38,622 nt of DNA from Candidatus Metaruminococcus caecorum. Lineage in GTDB: Bacteria; Bacillota; Clostridia; Oscillospirales; Ruminococcaceae. The stretch covers positions 1 through 38,622 of the forward strand of contig CAJFTY010000016.1 in assembly GCA_904420045.1 (NCBI GenBank). Direction: 5' to 3'. A model generated the notes under the pieces. That model did not search any database, was not told the DNA's origin, and was given only the letters and a program-made list of their open reading frames with translations. The position numbers and the translations under genes were made by a program. Below are positions 23,046-32,441 of this stretch, in pieces (position 1 is the first letter of the stretch; each line of letters opens with the position of its first letter).

Positions 23046-23897
23046 TCATTCTTCCCGTAATTTTCCAGCTAAACGGTATGCGCCCGGAGGCATTCCCAGA
23101 TGCTTGCAAAACACCCGGCTGAAATACTGCGGATCGGTATACCCCGCCGCAGCCGCGGCCTGTTTGACGCTCATGTCGGTCTGGCGAAGGAGCTCACAGG
23201 CAAAATTGAGCTTTGCCAGGGTGACATAATCCTGGGGAGAAAGCCCTGTACTCTCCCGGAACACCGCCCGGAAGTGGCTGACGCTCATGTGCTCCGCCTG
23301 GGCAAGCTCGCGCACCGAAACCGGCTGCCCCAAATGGGCGTGGATATAGGTCAGCGCCCGGCTGACACGGCTGCGCACCCGCTCTCCGGCAGAGCCGCCC
23401 TCCGCCAGGCACCGGCCAAGCTCCAGCAGGATACCCGACAGCCCGTGGAGCATCTGAACGCCGAACCGGTCGCTGCGGGTCAAAAACACATCGAACAGCT
23501 TGTCAAAGCACGCGCCCACTCGTTCATCGCATCCGGGCGTCACGATCTGGTTGACAGGGATGCCGCACTGGGACAGAAGCTCCGGCGCAAGATATCCGGT
23601 AAAATGCACCCAGTAGTACTCCATCTCCACGCCTTCGGGCTTAAAATAGCAAAACGGCGTGCCGGGGGAAAATACGATCAAATCCCCGGAGCGCAAAGCG
23701 CGTCCCACCTGAGGCTTTGTCACCGTGACAGACCCGTTGAGCAGATAGATTAAATAATAATCCCTGCGGCAGGACCGGGCGGTCACCTCTTCGATATAAA
23801 AGGTGTGCCCGGTGCAGTTGACCACCAAGGGCTGATCCATGACAGCAAAATTGTTGTGAATATCGGTCAGCACCCGGTAAAACGACCGGTTGATCAT
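23046..23897 (-). CDS. AraC-family transcriptional regulator
   Basis: The 283-residue protein has an N-terminal cupin-like effector domain (a YYLIYLLNGSVTVT strand pair and the SGDLIVFSPGTPFCY loop, about 62-100) and two C-terminal HTH motifs (from about 185). The final GYTDPQYFSRVFCKHLGMPPGAYR is classical. It is divergent from the GH2 gene and shares its promoter region, so the GH2 gene is the likely target. The start at 23897 has AGGAGG six bases upstream; the open frame to 23951 lacks a site. It belongs to a different subgroup from the AraC protein at 13596. Confidence 0.92.
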   Translation of the reverse strand: MINRSFYRVLTDIHNNFAVMDQPLVVNCTGHTFYIEEVTARSCRRDYYLIYLLNGSVTVTKPQVGRALRSGDLIVFSPGTPFCYFKPEGVEMEYYWVHFTGYLAPELLSQCGIPVNQIVTPGCDERVGACFDKLFDVFLTRSDRFGVQMLHGLSGILLELGRCLAEGGSAGERVRSRVSRALTYIHAHLGQPVSVRELAQAEHMSVSHFRAVFRESTGLSPQDYVTLAKLNFACELLRQTDMSVKQAAAAAGYTDPQYFSRVFCKHLGMPPGAYRLAGKLREE

Positions 23898-24025
23898 ACG
23901 CTCCCTCCTTGCAGGTTTTGACCGCATTGGAATAACCTTGTTATGCTCCATGGACAGTTCGCTTTAACTTTCAGCGATTTATCCATGATTCCAGTCGGTT
24001 TGTGTAATGGAAATTATACAATGCC

Positions 24026-24054
24026 ATTATATAATAAAACCAAAGAAACTGCAA
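24026..24054 (-). promoter_or_regulatory. Divergent promoter region with a palindromic -10 box
   Basis: ATTATATAAT (24026-24035) reads TATAAT on both strands. On the - strand TTGCAG lies 17 bases upstream, making a promoter for the AraC gene. On the + strand, towards the GH2 gene, the -35 position (ATGGAA) is poor, suggesting dependence on an activator. The two directions would share the same melted region and compete. Confidence 0.5.
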
Positions 24055-24127
24055 TGGAGGCATGATAAACTATTTAAAATGGAAATGAAACGTCGATCCG
24101 TTGCTTTTGAAAAGAAAGAGGGATACC

Positions 24128-27100
24128 ATGAAAAAAACTGGACTTAAAAGAGCCGCCGCGGCCCTGATCGCCTGCACCATGCTTCCCGCTACGCTTGCGA
24201 TCACCGCTTTTGCAGACGTCTCTTGGTCATCGGAGGAATGGAATGTGTCAGAACAGGATTTTGCAAATCCGGATAATTTCCGGCTGGGGAGGGAGGACGC
24301 CCGCTCCTCGTTTTTCCCGTTTTTAAACGAAGAGGACGCTTTAGCTTCTCAGCAGGTGGGAAAAGACCGCGATTTGTCCAAAGCACTGTATCAGTCGCTG
24401 GACACTTCTGCCGGGCAGAAGTGGAAATTTTACTATGTTTCCAGCCCGGACGAACGGAAAAACCGCCCAGACAACGACAACATCATGAACCCGGACTACG
24501 ACGACAGCGCGTGGGACGACATCACCGTTCCCAAAAGCTGGGAGGCCAGCTACAACGAGGATGGCACGTTTAAATACAACGCGCCACAATACACCAATAC
24601 CACCTATCCCTGGGTGTCTCAGAATCCCAATCCCCAAAAGCCCCATGCGCCCACCCAGTTTAACCCGGTGGGATTTTACCGCACCAAGCTGGATGTGGAT
24701 CCGGACTTTCAGGGACGGCCGGTGTTTTTGACCTTTGAAGGCGTGGAATCCGCATTTTACGTCTGGGTCAACGGACACAAGGTGGGCTTTTCAGAGGACA
24801 GCTTCACCAGCAAGGAGTTCCGCATCGACGAATACTTAAACTACGACGGAAACGATACCCTAGCGGTGGAGGTCTACAAGTGGTCCAGCGGCAGCTGGCT
24901 GGAAGACCAGGATATGATCCGCCTGGCGGGCATCTTCCGCAGCGTCTACCTGACCGCCAAGGACGATGTGGACATCCGGGACTTCACCATCGTACCGAAA
25001 AAAACAGGAACCGGAACCGACAAAAACAAAGACTACCAGGATTTTGACCTGGACGTTTACGCCAGCATCCGGGATTTGGGTGCTGCCGCCGATCAGCTGG
25101 AGAACTTGACCGTCGGTGTTTCGCTGTATGACCAAACCGGCAAAAAGGTCGGGGAGGAATCCTTTGAAAACGCGGCGCTCACCAAAACCATCGGCGCCGC
25201 CGACTTTACCGGCAAGGACTCCCTGGGGCGCAAAACCGCCACGGTGAAACTAAGCGCCCGGGTGAAAAATCCCGCCAAATGGTCGGCGGAGTATCCGAAC
25301 CTTTACAAAGCGCTGATTACCCTGCGGGACAAAGACGGCAACATCATTGAAACCACCGCCTACCGCTTCGGCTTCCGGGTGGTGGAGATTCTCAACAAAG
25401 GCCAAGCCAACGCCCAGATGGCCGTCAACGGCGAACCGCTGGTATTGAAAGGCGTGAACATCCATGAGATGAGCCCCGACACCGGCCGGTATATCTCCTC
25501 GGAGACGATCCGCAAAGATGTCACCCTGATGAAGCAGAACAACTTTAACGCCATCCGGATGTCCCACTACAGCCACGATTTCCGCTATTACGATGTGGCG
25601 GACGAATTGGGAATGTACGTCATGGACGAGGTGAACCTGGAAACCCACGGCGACCGGTCGATCCCCGGGGACAACCCCAACTACCTGCCGGCCTGTCTGG
25701 ACCGCCTGGCCAGCATGTTCTACCGGTCGAAAAACTTCCCCAGCGTGGTGATCCTGTCTCTGGGCAACGAGGCGGGCTCCGGCTCCACCTTTGCCAACAT
25801 GAACGCCTGGCTCAAGGGCACCTATGAAGGCCGCAATAACTTTTACACCGACCCCACCCTCAAAGGCGATTTGCAAAACCGCCCCACCCACTACGAGGGA
25901 GACAACGACAAGGTGGACATCAAGGGCAACATGTATCCAGACCCCGCGTCCATCCCGGGGCTGGCCAGCGAAAACAAGCCCTACATCGTCATGGAATACT
26001 CCCACGCCATGGGCAACTCCAACGGCAACTACCAGGGGTACTGGGACGCGTTTGAGTCCCGGGATAACATCCAGGGCGGCTTTATCTGGGACTGGGTGGA
26101 TCAAACCATCACCACCTACACCGACTACCGGGACGCGCCGCCCCAGATCAGCGGCGGCACTGTGGCGGTTTCCCAGGATAAAAACAAGGTGAGCACCGAT
26201 CTGACCGCCGGGGAAAGCGCCCTGAAACAGGCGGGGGTTTCCGGTGCGGCGGACGACCACGCCCTGTCCGGAGCAGCCGTGGCCAACCCCACCCCCGACG
26301 CGCTGAATGTAAACGGTTCGCTGACGCTGGAAGCCTGGGTCAAGCCCCAGGATAACAGCACCGATCCCCGGGTGATCCTCGCCAAAGGGGATACCCAATT
26401 CCAGCTAAAAACCGTCAACAACTCCCTGCAGTTTAACACCTATTTTGACACCTGGAACGAGCTTAGCGTAAACTACGATGCTTCTTCCTGGGCAGGCAAG
26501 TGGCACCATGTGGCCGCCACCTACGACGCCGCCACCAAGACGGCCTGCCTGTACCTGGACGACATGAGCAAGCCCGTCGCCACCAAAGTGTTTACAAACG
26601 CCCAGGCGGATGGCACCTTTAACAAAACGACCCACAACTTCGCCGTGGGACGGGATGTGGAAAACGCCGGCAGCCGCGACTGGCAGGGCCTGATCGACAA
26701 CGCCCGAGTCTACGACAAAGCGCTGTCCGCAAGCGAACTTTCCAAGGAAAACCGCAAGGCGGACGATCAAAACGTGGTTTTTTGGCAGGAATTTAACGTT
26801 CTGGGCAGTGCTGGCTCCGACGACGTCCGGATTGTGGAAGACGGCTATTACGGCTATGGCGGGGACTGGGGCGACACCCCCAATGACGGAAACTTCTGCC
26901 AAAACGGCATCGTCACCGCCGACCGACAGGTCAAAGGCTCCATGCTGGAGCTCAAACGGGTGCACCAGGATTTTGTGATGAACCTGACCGCCTTTGACAA
27001 GACCTCCGCCAAAGTGAACATCCGCAGCCGCGCCATGTTCGCCAACGCTTCCGACTATGAATTTGTCTGGCAGCTCACCGAAGACGGCAAGGTCATCCGC

Positions 27101-29476
27101 GAGGGCACCCAAGCTGTGGACCTGGCGCCCAAGGCCAGCAAGGAAATTACCCTGGCCTTTGACAGTGTGACTCCCAAACAGGGAAGCGAGTACTACCTGA
27201 CTGCCAAATTCCTGCTGAAAGCCGACACCCAGTGGGCCAAAAAAGGCCATGAGATCTCTGCGGAGCAGATGGAACTGGACTATAAGACCGGAAAGCTCCC
27301 CGCGCAGGATCTGTCCAACCTGGGAAGCGTGAGCTTTACCGAGCAGGAAAACAGCTACACGGTTACCGGCAAGGATTTCACCATGACCTTTGACCGGCAA
27401 GAGGGCGCCATTTCCTCCTTTGTATACAAGGGCACCGAGCTGTTCGCCCAAGACGGCGTGAACGGCCCCGCCCCCAACTTCTGGCGTGCTCCCAACGACA
27501 ACGACCGGTTAAGCAGCACCTTCCAGAACAACGCCACCGCTTGGCGGTATGCGGGATCCAACCGCTCTGGCATTCAGACCTCGATTGAAAAAGCGGGGAA
27601 CGCGGCGGTGAAGATCACCGTCAGCGGCAAGCTCGCTCCCTCCAAGGGCCAGGCGGACTTCGGCATGACCCTGACGGTGTACGGCGACGGGCAGATCGTG
27701 GTGGACAACACTATGACCCCTTCCGGCTTTACGCAGAACGACTTTATGCCTGCCATCGGCAACCTGATGCAGCTTTCGAGCCAGTTTGAAAACATGACTT
27801 GGTACGGGCGGGGCAGCGACGATCCGGCGCTTCCCTCGGAGAGCTATGTGGATCGGGAAAGCAAGCAATTTATCGGTGTATACGACGGCAAGGTGAGCGA
27901 CCAGCATACCGAGTACGCCAAGGTCAACGACTCGGGCAACAAAACCGACGTGCGCTGGGTGGCTTTGACGGATGACAGCGGCACCGGCCTTGTTGCCAGC
28001 AGCATCGGCGGGGAGTTCCAGGTGAACGCCAAACATTATACCCCCGAGGAGTACACCACTCTGACCACCAAGCACCCCTATGAGACCACCCCCACCAAAA
28101 ACGTGGTATTAAGTCTCAACCATATGCAGATCGGCGTAGGCTGCGACCCCAGCTGGCTGGACAAGGGCTGGCAGGATGAAGCGGATATGCCCCGGCCTAC
28201 CAAAACGTATTCCTACAGCTACAAACTGTCCCCCGTCAGCGGCTTTACCGCCGACAAGGCCATGGAGTTCAGCCGCCAGAGCATGGATCTGAATCCCGTG
28301 GAGGACATTTTGACAGACGGGGAATCTTTAGCGGACTTTGACCCGGACAAAACCGACTACACCGTCTATGTAAACGGCGATCAGGTTCCCACCGTCACCG
28401 TCAAAGCCTCCGGCGATATGGCGGAGTGCACGGTTAAACAGGCGGAAAACTTCACCGACCGCAATACGGCTACCGTCACCGCCAGCATATACGGCGTGAC
28501 CAAAACCTACACCATCACCTTTAAAAAATATTTTGCAAGCCAGTACCTGGACGACATGGACTTTGTCAAAGGCACTTCCGGCCACGACCGGGTCCACGTA
28601 TCCGAATCCCTGGACGGCAATCCCATCACCGTCTGGGTGGACGGAAAAAACAAAGTGTTCGAACACGGCCTGGCGGCATCTCCTGAATCCGAGATTGTGT
28701 ACGACATCGAGGGCCTGGGCTACAACCTGTTTACTGCCTATGTAAACCTGGACCGGGAGGTCTACAAGAGCTCGGTCAGCTGTCCTGGCATGCGCTTTGC
28801 CGTGTATGTGGACGGCGTGCTGAAATACCAGTCCGCCGACTTTGACAAGGACGGCTACGGCGAACCGATGGAATCCGACTTTGTGTCGGTGGACGTCACC
28901 GGCGCCAAGGAGTTAAAACTGGTGATGAACGCCACCTTCCCCGGCCAGATCAACAACTCCCACGGGGATTGGGCGGACGCAAAGCTCAGCGCCTATGCCG
29001 ACGGCAAACGCGCCGAGCTGTTCGAAAAACTCACCGAGACCGACAAGTTTGACGCCAAGGACTACCAGGCCGGAGCATGGGAGGCGTTCCAGAAGGCGGT
29101 GGAATCTCTGAAGGCCATCGCAAACGACCCCGCCTCCACCCAGGAGACCATTGAAAAAGCCCTTGTTCAGCTGGAAACAGCGGTGGAAGAGCTGAAAAAA
29201 CATCCTGCGGGCGAAACGCCCGATCCCGATCCGGGCGAAAGCTCCAAACCGAATCCCGGCCCGGACGGCAGCTCGAACCCAGACCCGGACGACAGCTCGA
29301 CCCCGGACGCCGATGTGAGCTCGGATCACAGTTCTCACACCGGCGGGAACCAGAGCACGCCCGGCGGCCGCAACCCCATCACCGGGGCTGTGGGAATCGC
29401 CGCCGCAGGCGTACTGCTGGCCGCTGCCGCAGGCGCTGTCATCCTCCTTCGCAAGCGCAGAAACAATCAAGCATAA
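24128..29476 (+). CDS. Wall-anchored GH2 beta-galactosidase with LamG insertion, NPCBM and FIVAR modules
   Basis: The protein has 1782 residues. After a signal peptide (1-29) come the GH2 sugar-binding domain (about 90-280), an Ig-like domain (285-420) and the TIM barrel. The acid/base is E548 (LSLGNEAG) and the nucleophile E623 (VMEYSHAMGNS), as in LacZ. After WDWVDQ (654-659) the barrel is interrupted by a LamG domain (about 690-880) and resumes at YGGDWGDTPNDGNFC (910-924). A second GH2 beta-domain, a Bgal_small_N-like domain (1070-1368), a cadherin-like strand domain (1395-1466), an NPCBM module (1470-1625), a FIVAR helix pair (1632-1692), an Asp/Pro/Ser stalk, NPITG (1749-1753), a hydrophobic helix and RKRR follow. 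It should release terminal beta-galactose from surface-bound glycans. The start at 24128 has GAGGG nearby; a TTG at 24101 has none. Confidence 0.94.
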   Translation: MKKTGLKRAAAALIACTMLPATLAITAFADVSWSSEEWNVSEQDFANPDNFRLGREDARSSFFPFLNEEDALASQQVGKDRDLSKALYQSLDTSAGQKWKFYYVSSPDERKNRPDNDNIMNPDYDDSAWDDITVPKSWEASYNEDGTFKYNAPQYTNTTYPWVSQNPNPQKPHAPTQFNPVGFYRTKLDVDPDFQGRPVFLTFEGVESAFYVWVNGHKVGFSEDSFTSKEFRIDEYLNYDGNDTLAVEVYKWSSGSWLEDQDMIRLAGIFRSVYLTAKDDVDIRDFTIVPKKTGTGTDKNKDYQDFDLDVYASIRDLGAAADQLENLTVGVSLYDQTGKKVGEESFENAALTKTIGAADFTGKDSLGRKTATVKLSARVKNPAKWSAEYPNLYKALITLRDKDGNIIETTAYRFGFRVVEILNKGQANAQMAVNGEPLVLKGVNIHEMSPDTGRYISSETIRKDVTLMKQNNFNAIRMSHYSHDFRYYDVADELGMYVMDEVNLETHGDRSIPGDNPNYLPACLDRLASMFYRSKNFPSVVILSLGNEAGSGSTFANMNAWLKGTYEGRNNFYTDPTLKGDLQNRPTHYEGDNDKVDIKGNMYPDPASIPGLASENKPYIVMEYSHAMGNSNGNYQGYWDAFESRDNIQGGFIWDWVDQTITTYTDYRDAPPQISGGTVAVSQDKNKVSTDLTAGESALKQAGVSGAADDHALSGAAVANPTPDALNVNGSLTLEAWVKPQDNSTDPRVILAKGDTQFQLKTVNNSLQFNTYFDTWNELSVNYDASSWAGKWHHVAATYDAATKTACLYLDDMSKPVATKVFTNAQADGTFNKTTHNFAVGRDVENAGSRDWQGLIDNARVYDKALSASELSKENRKADDQNVVFWQEFNVLGSAGSDDVRIVEDGYYGYGGDWGDTPNDGNFCQNGIVTADRQVKGSMLELKRVHQDFVMNLTAFDKTSAKVNIRSRAMFANASDYEFVWQLTEDGKVIREGTQAVDLAPKASKEITLAFDSVTPKQGSEYYLTAKFLLKADTQWAKKGHEISAEQMELDYKTGKLPAQDLSNLGSVSFTEQENSYTVTGKDFTMTFDRQEGAISSFVYKGTELFAQDGVNGPAPNFWRAPNDNDRLSSTFQNNATAWRYAGSNRSGIQTSIEKAGNAAVKITVSGKLAPSKGQADFGMTLTVYGDGQIVVDNTMTPSGFTQNDFMPAIGNLMQLSSQFENMTWYGRGSDDPALPSESYVDRESKQFIGVYDGKVSDQHTEYAKVNDSGNKTDVRWVALTDDSGTGLVASSIGGEFQVNAKHYTPEEYTTLTTKHPYETTPTKNVVLSLNHMQIGVGCDPSWLDKGWQDEADMPRPTKTYSYSYKLSPVSGFTADKAMEFSRQSMDLNPVEDILTDGESLADFDPDKTDYTVYVNGDQVPTVTVKASGDMAECTVKQAENFTDRNTATVTASIYGVTKTYTITFKKYFASQYLDDMDFVKGTSGHDRVHVSESLDGNPITVWVDGKNKVFEHGLAASPESEIVYDIEGLGYNLFTAYVNLDREVYKSSVSCPGMRFAVYVDGVLKYQSADFDKDGYGEPMESDFVSVDVTGAKELKLVMNATFPGQINNSHGDWADAKLSAYADGKRAELFEKLTETDKFDAKDYQAGAWEAFQKAVESLKAIANDPASTQETIEKALVQLETAVEELKKHPAGETPDPDPGESSKPNPGPDGSSNPDPDDSSTPDADVSSDHSSHTGGNQSTPGGRNPITGAVGIAAAGVLLAAAAGAVILLRKRRNNQA

Positions 29477-29500
29477 ACACCCTGTCATCATAAGGAAGGA

Positions 29501-29539
29501 ACCGGCCTCCGCACGTTTTTAAAACGCGCGGAGGCCGGT
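29501..29539 (+). terminator. Terminator after the GH2 gene
   Basis: ACCGGCCTCCGC pairs with GCGGAGGCCGGT, with a further CGTTTT/AAAACG inner stem, and is followed by TTTTAATCTTT. Confidence 0.9.
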
Positions 29540-29540
29540 T

Positions 29541-30123
29541 TTAATCTTTATGAAGCAGGTGTGCCCGGTCCTGTCCACCTGGCCTTGTCTCGGGTTAAAT
29601 GCATATCTCCTGCTGCACCTGTGTGCCAAAACACATCCGAAAAGGAGAAATAACGGATATCTTCTTTTGATGTTATTGAAGGTGTTGCTACTAACCGTTT
29701 TGAAACAAAACCACCCGTTAAACGGGTGGTTTAAGCAGGTCCTATAAAAGCCTATTGCCAGTGGGGCCTCTAAAAGGGGGCCACACACTACACTTTAGCG
29801 AATCAAATTCTTTCCTTTTTGTTAAAGTGCGCTATCATGGACAAGTCAACGCTTAACAAAACCTCCTGCTTTGTTTCATTGTAGTTGCCAGACTACTTCA
29901 GTTTGCCACAAGAGATCCTCTTCTTTTGCTAATTATTGGCCCCAGTTCAACTGTTTTTTACTTGCCTATTTGGCGCCAATAAAATATCCTGCATAAATTT
30001 TGGCGTACTGATCCTGCGTCAGGGGATGAAAAACTTGACCCTCGGCACGCAGTTTTGGAGCAGATGTCAAACGATGTTCCGCAGTGAACTCGACGGTCGT
30101 ACAGTTGAAATCCAATACATTCT
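29541..30123. other. Intergenic stretch at the left edge of the AT-rich island
   Basis: I see no convincing intact gene. It holds the hairpin at 29708-29732 and a short + strand segment ending near 30090, which reads TDPASGDEKLDPRHAVLEQ before a stop and has no start. That could be the tail of a lost gene. Base composition changes from GC-rich to AT-rich across this stretch. Confidence 0.4.
29708..29732. repeat. Perfect hairpin, possible end of a lost IS200/IS605-type element
   Basis: AAACCACCCGTT and AACGGGTGGTTT form a 12-bp stem around one A. Subterminal hairpins of this kind mark the ends of IS200/IS605 elements, and the surrounding non-coding sequence has that look, but no transposase is present. 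It could equally be a terminator. Confidence 0.35.
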
Positions 30124-31728
30124 TTAATAATATGTTCCTGTTAAGACATCAACCACTCCATGGACATTTTGCGCCACCAATTGGCCATCCGAGTAAATAT
30201 CCCATGCTTTATCTTTAAAAACCGCTGTGTATACTTGTCCGTTGGCAATACAAAATGACGTAATGTCGCTTTTAATCTTTTGTACTGTATCGCCATCCAA
30301 TCGGTAAAGGTCACGCGAACCCCTCTTAGCATCCACAGTCCTGGTGAAAAACAAGCCACCATCCAGATAGTTTTTTACATGAACTGAAATGTTATCTCCC
30401 AGTAGAACGGTTTTCCCGTTTACATGATAGACTGTTTCGTAATCATCATTGCTGCCGATAGCGGCATCCTTTTTTTTCGTACATAGAACACCGTTCATTT
30501 TGGGAGCTAGCGTTTGACAATCAAGCACCTGTGAAGCCACACTTTTCTTATCGACAATTTTTCCATCATCAATTTTAAATGAAAAAAGGTTCTCTGTTTC
30601 ATCGTTGTTTTTCTGGTTTTGATCCCAATAATAAATAGTGCCATCCAGCGACGAAACGAAAGATAACTCGTGTTGGTCAGTCATATACGGCATTTCTTTC
30701 GCTTTGTCTGGATCCTGTATATGAACATGATTGTATTCATAGTCTTCAATTCGTTGTGGTGTCTGCCCGCGAAGCCAGAGAAAATATCCGTTCTCATCCT
30801 GATCGCGATATATTATGGTATTATCATCAATCTGTAGGCAATATTTTTGTTTATCCGTTAACTTAAAGGTTGTTTGTGGAGAGTCTATGACCTGACCATT
30901 GCTATACCGCTTTTGGACGGACTTACCTGTCGTGACGTTATAGTCCTGAGAAAAGTCGATATAATCCTTTGTAGGATAAAACATGTCACTGGCCGTTTCG
31001 GACAAAATTAGTGTTTTACCGGTTTTCAGTTCCATGCGAATCAACCGATATTTGTCCATTTGAAATTTTGTACTATATAAATTGATAAATTCTGTGGACT
31101 CGTTATGGCCGGCAAGCTGTTCTTTTTCTTCCTGAGAATATTCGATAGCCGATGTATAAAACAGATATTGACCGCTTTCTTCAATGAAGAAGTTAACAGC
31201 GTTTTGAACCACAAGCTCATTCTGCCCGTCAATATAACGGTATAGATCTATTGACACGGCATCCTTATCGGCTTTCAAATAGTACAAATGCCCGTCCGGT
31301 GCAAAGAGAAACGGATTATCAATATGCATTGGCGTAGAACGAAATCCCAAGCACACTTCAGAAATCACTTGAGTGTTCTGACGCTCGGTCGAAGCAACGT
31401 GTAAATCAGCATATTCATCTTGTGGTTCTGTAACATAAGCCAACTGCTTTTTATCGGGAGAAATACGGAAGATCCCTTTTACTGATGGGATAAGAGCGGG
31501 AATTCCGTTAGGATCTGTCTCTTCAACTGATAATCCTTTTTCAATTTTCACTGCTGACTTACCGCTGGTTAAACAATAAAGACTATCTCCTTGCAGATAC
31601 AGCAATGGTGCCGATGCGGCTACTTGGCTAGGATCACTAAGTAGACTCAGGTTTGTCGGATTTGTACAAGCAGAAGATAATAAAAGAAGAATAACTACTT
31701 GTAATCCGGCTATCCATCGTCTTTTCAT
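30124..31728 (-). CDS. Probable lipoprotein with propeller-like repeats, unknown function
   Basis: The 534-residue protein starts with a lipoprotein-type signal ending in LLSSAC (C21); the -3 residue is Ser rather than Leu, so the lipobox is slightly off consensus. The rest has repeated strands with patterns like PLLYLQGDSLYCL, RISPDKKQLAYVTEP, FAPDGHLYYLKAD, SSLDGTIYYWDQ and LDGGLFFTRT, as in TolB/DUF5050-type beta-propellers. It would lie outside the membrane, perhaps as a binding protein. It starts 25 bases after the stop of the zinc-ribbon membrane protein, so the two are co-transcribed. No catalytic motif is seen. The gene is AT-rich like its neighbours. Confidence 0.7.
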   Translation of the reverse strand: MKRRWIAGLQVVILLLLSSACTNPTNLSLLSDPSQVAASAPLLYLQGDSLYCLTSGKSAVKIEKGLSVEETDPNGIPALIPSVKGIFRISPDKKQLAYVTEPQDEYADLHVASTERQNTQVISEVCLGFRSTPMHIDNPFLFAPDGHLYYLKADKDAVSIDLYRYIDGQNELVVQNAVNFFIEESGQYLFYTSAIEYSQEEKEQLAGHNESTEFINLYSTKFQMDKYRLIRMELKTGKTLILSETASDMFYPTKDYIDFSQDYNVTTGKSVQKRYSNGQVIDSPQTTFKLTDKQKYCLQIDDNTIIYRDQDENGYFLWLRGQTPQRIEDYEYNHVHIQDPDKAKEMPYMTDQHELSFVSSLDGTIYYWDQNQKNNDETENLFSFKIDDGKIVDKKSVASQVLDCQTLAPKMNGVLCTKKKDAAIGSNDDYETVYHVNGKTVLLGDNISVHVKNYLDGGLFFTRTVDAKRGSRDLYRLDGDTVQKIKSDITSFCIANGQVYTAVFKDKAWDIYSDGQLVAQNVHGVVDVLTGTYY

Positions 31729-31753
31729 AACTAGATCAACCCCTCACTTCAAT

Positions 31754-32344
31754 TTATGTAAATGATCCTTTTCCGATTATCTTTCCGTTGTCTTCAATAA
31801 AAAATTCCGTTCCACGATCGTATTGAGCTTTTGTTTGAATAGATACCAACTTACATTCATATTTTTTCTCACCCAAGAATCTCACAGGTTCAATACGGAC
31901 AGGTGTGGCATTTTCGTGTTTTGCAGAGCGCAATTGCACAACGGATGTAGAATTTAAAAGAATTTTGGGGCTATGAATGGATGGATCGAAAACAATTTCC
32001 GCTACCTGCCAAGCCGTCTGTTTATCTTCGTCATGATCTACTGTAAATTTCTGAAACATATTGCCGGCTATCATTCTAACTAGAATTAAAAGGACGGTTA
32101 AAATGAAAAATATTTTTGTCCAAAGCATCATTTTCAGACAAATAAAAACAACCGATAAGCCCACTGCAACGTCCGACAATAAGACGACTACCCAATACAA
32201 AGGATGAGCAGCTAAAGGCACACGATGCTTGCAAATGGGGCAAACGTCCAAAAAGTCCCACCATATATTTGTCGCCTTTGTACGATATTTTTGATACCAT
32301 CTTCTTGTCGGTTCGCCACAATATGGACAACGATATTTTTTCAT
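31754..32344 (-). CDS. Zinc-ribbon membrane protein, unknown function
   Basis: The 196-residue protein has an N-terminal zinc ribbon with CPYC (6-9) and CPIC (35-38). Two membrane helices follow (about 49-75 and 77-96), then a beta-rich C-terminal part (100-196) that may face either side of the membrane. I do not recognise the C-terminal part. The start has AAGG six bases upstream. It lies between the large lectin-bearing protein and the lipoprotein on the same strand and is probably part of the same system, possibly in its export, folding or self-protection. Confidence 0.7.
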   Translation of the reverse strand: MKKYRCPYCGEPTRRWYQKYRTKATNIWWDFLDVCPICKHRVPLAAHPLYWVVVLLSDVAVGLSVVFICLKMMLWTKIFFILTVLLILVRMIAGNMFQKFTVDHDEDKQTAWQVAEIVFDPSIHSPKILLNSTSVVQLRSAKHENATPVRIEPVRFLGEKKYECKLVSIQTKAQYDRGTEFFIEDNGKIIGKGSFT

Positions 32345-32381
32345 GCAGAACCTTCTCTCATCTTTTCGGAAATAGAGGATA

Positions 32382-32429
32382 ATGAAAGAGCAAGCGGTTT
32401 TCCGATTCTCAAACTGCTTGCTCCTTCAT
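32382..32429 (-). terminator. Hairpin after the large DNRLRE/lectin gene
   Basis: Arms of 19 bases, ATGAAAGAGCAAGCGGTTT and its near-complement, pair with two imperfect positions. The U-tract on the - strand is short (TTTCATT), so it may attenuate rather than end transcription before the zinc-ribbon gene. Confidence 0.6.
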
Positions 32430-32441
32430 GGTTACACCTTC

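Noticed and set aside
25250-27451. Two long open frames on the - strand inside the GH2 gene
   Set aside because: They are produced by the GC-rich codon pattern of the GH2 gene, are rich in Gly/Val/His as typical antisense shadows, and have no ribosome sites.
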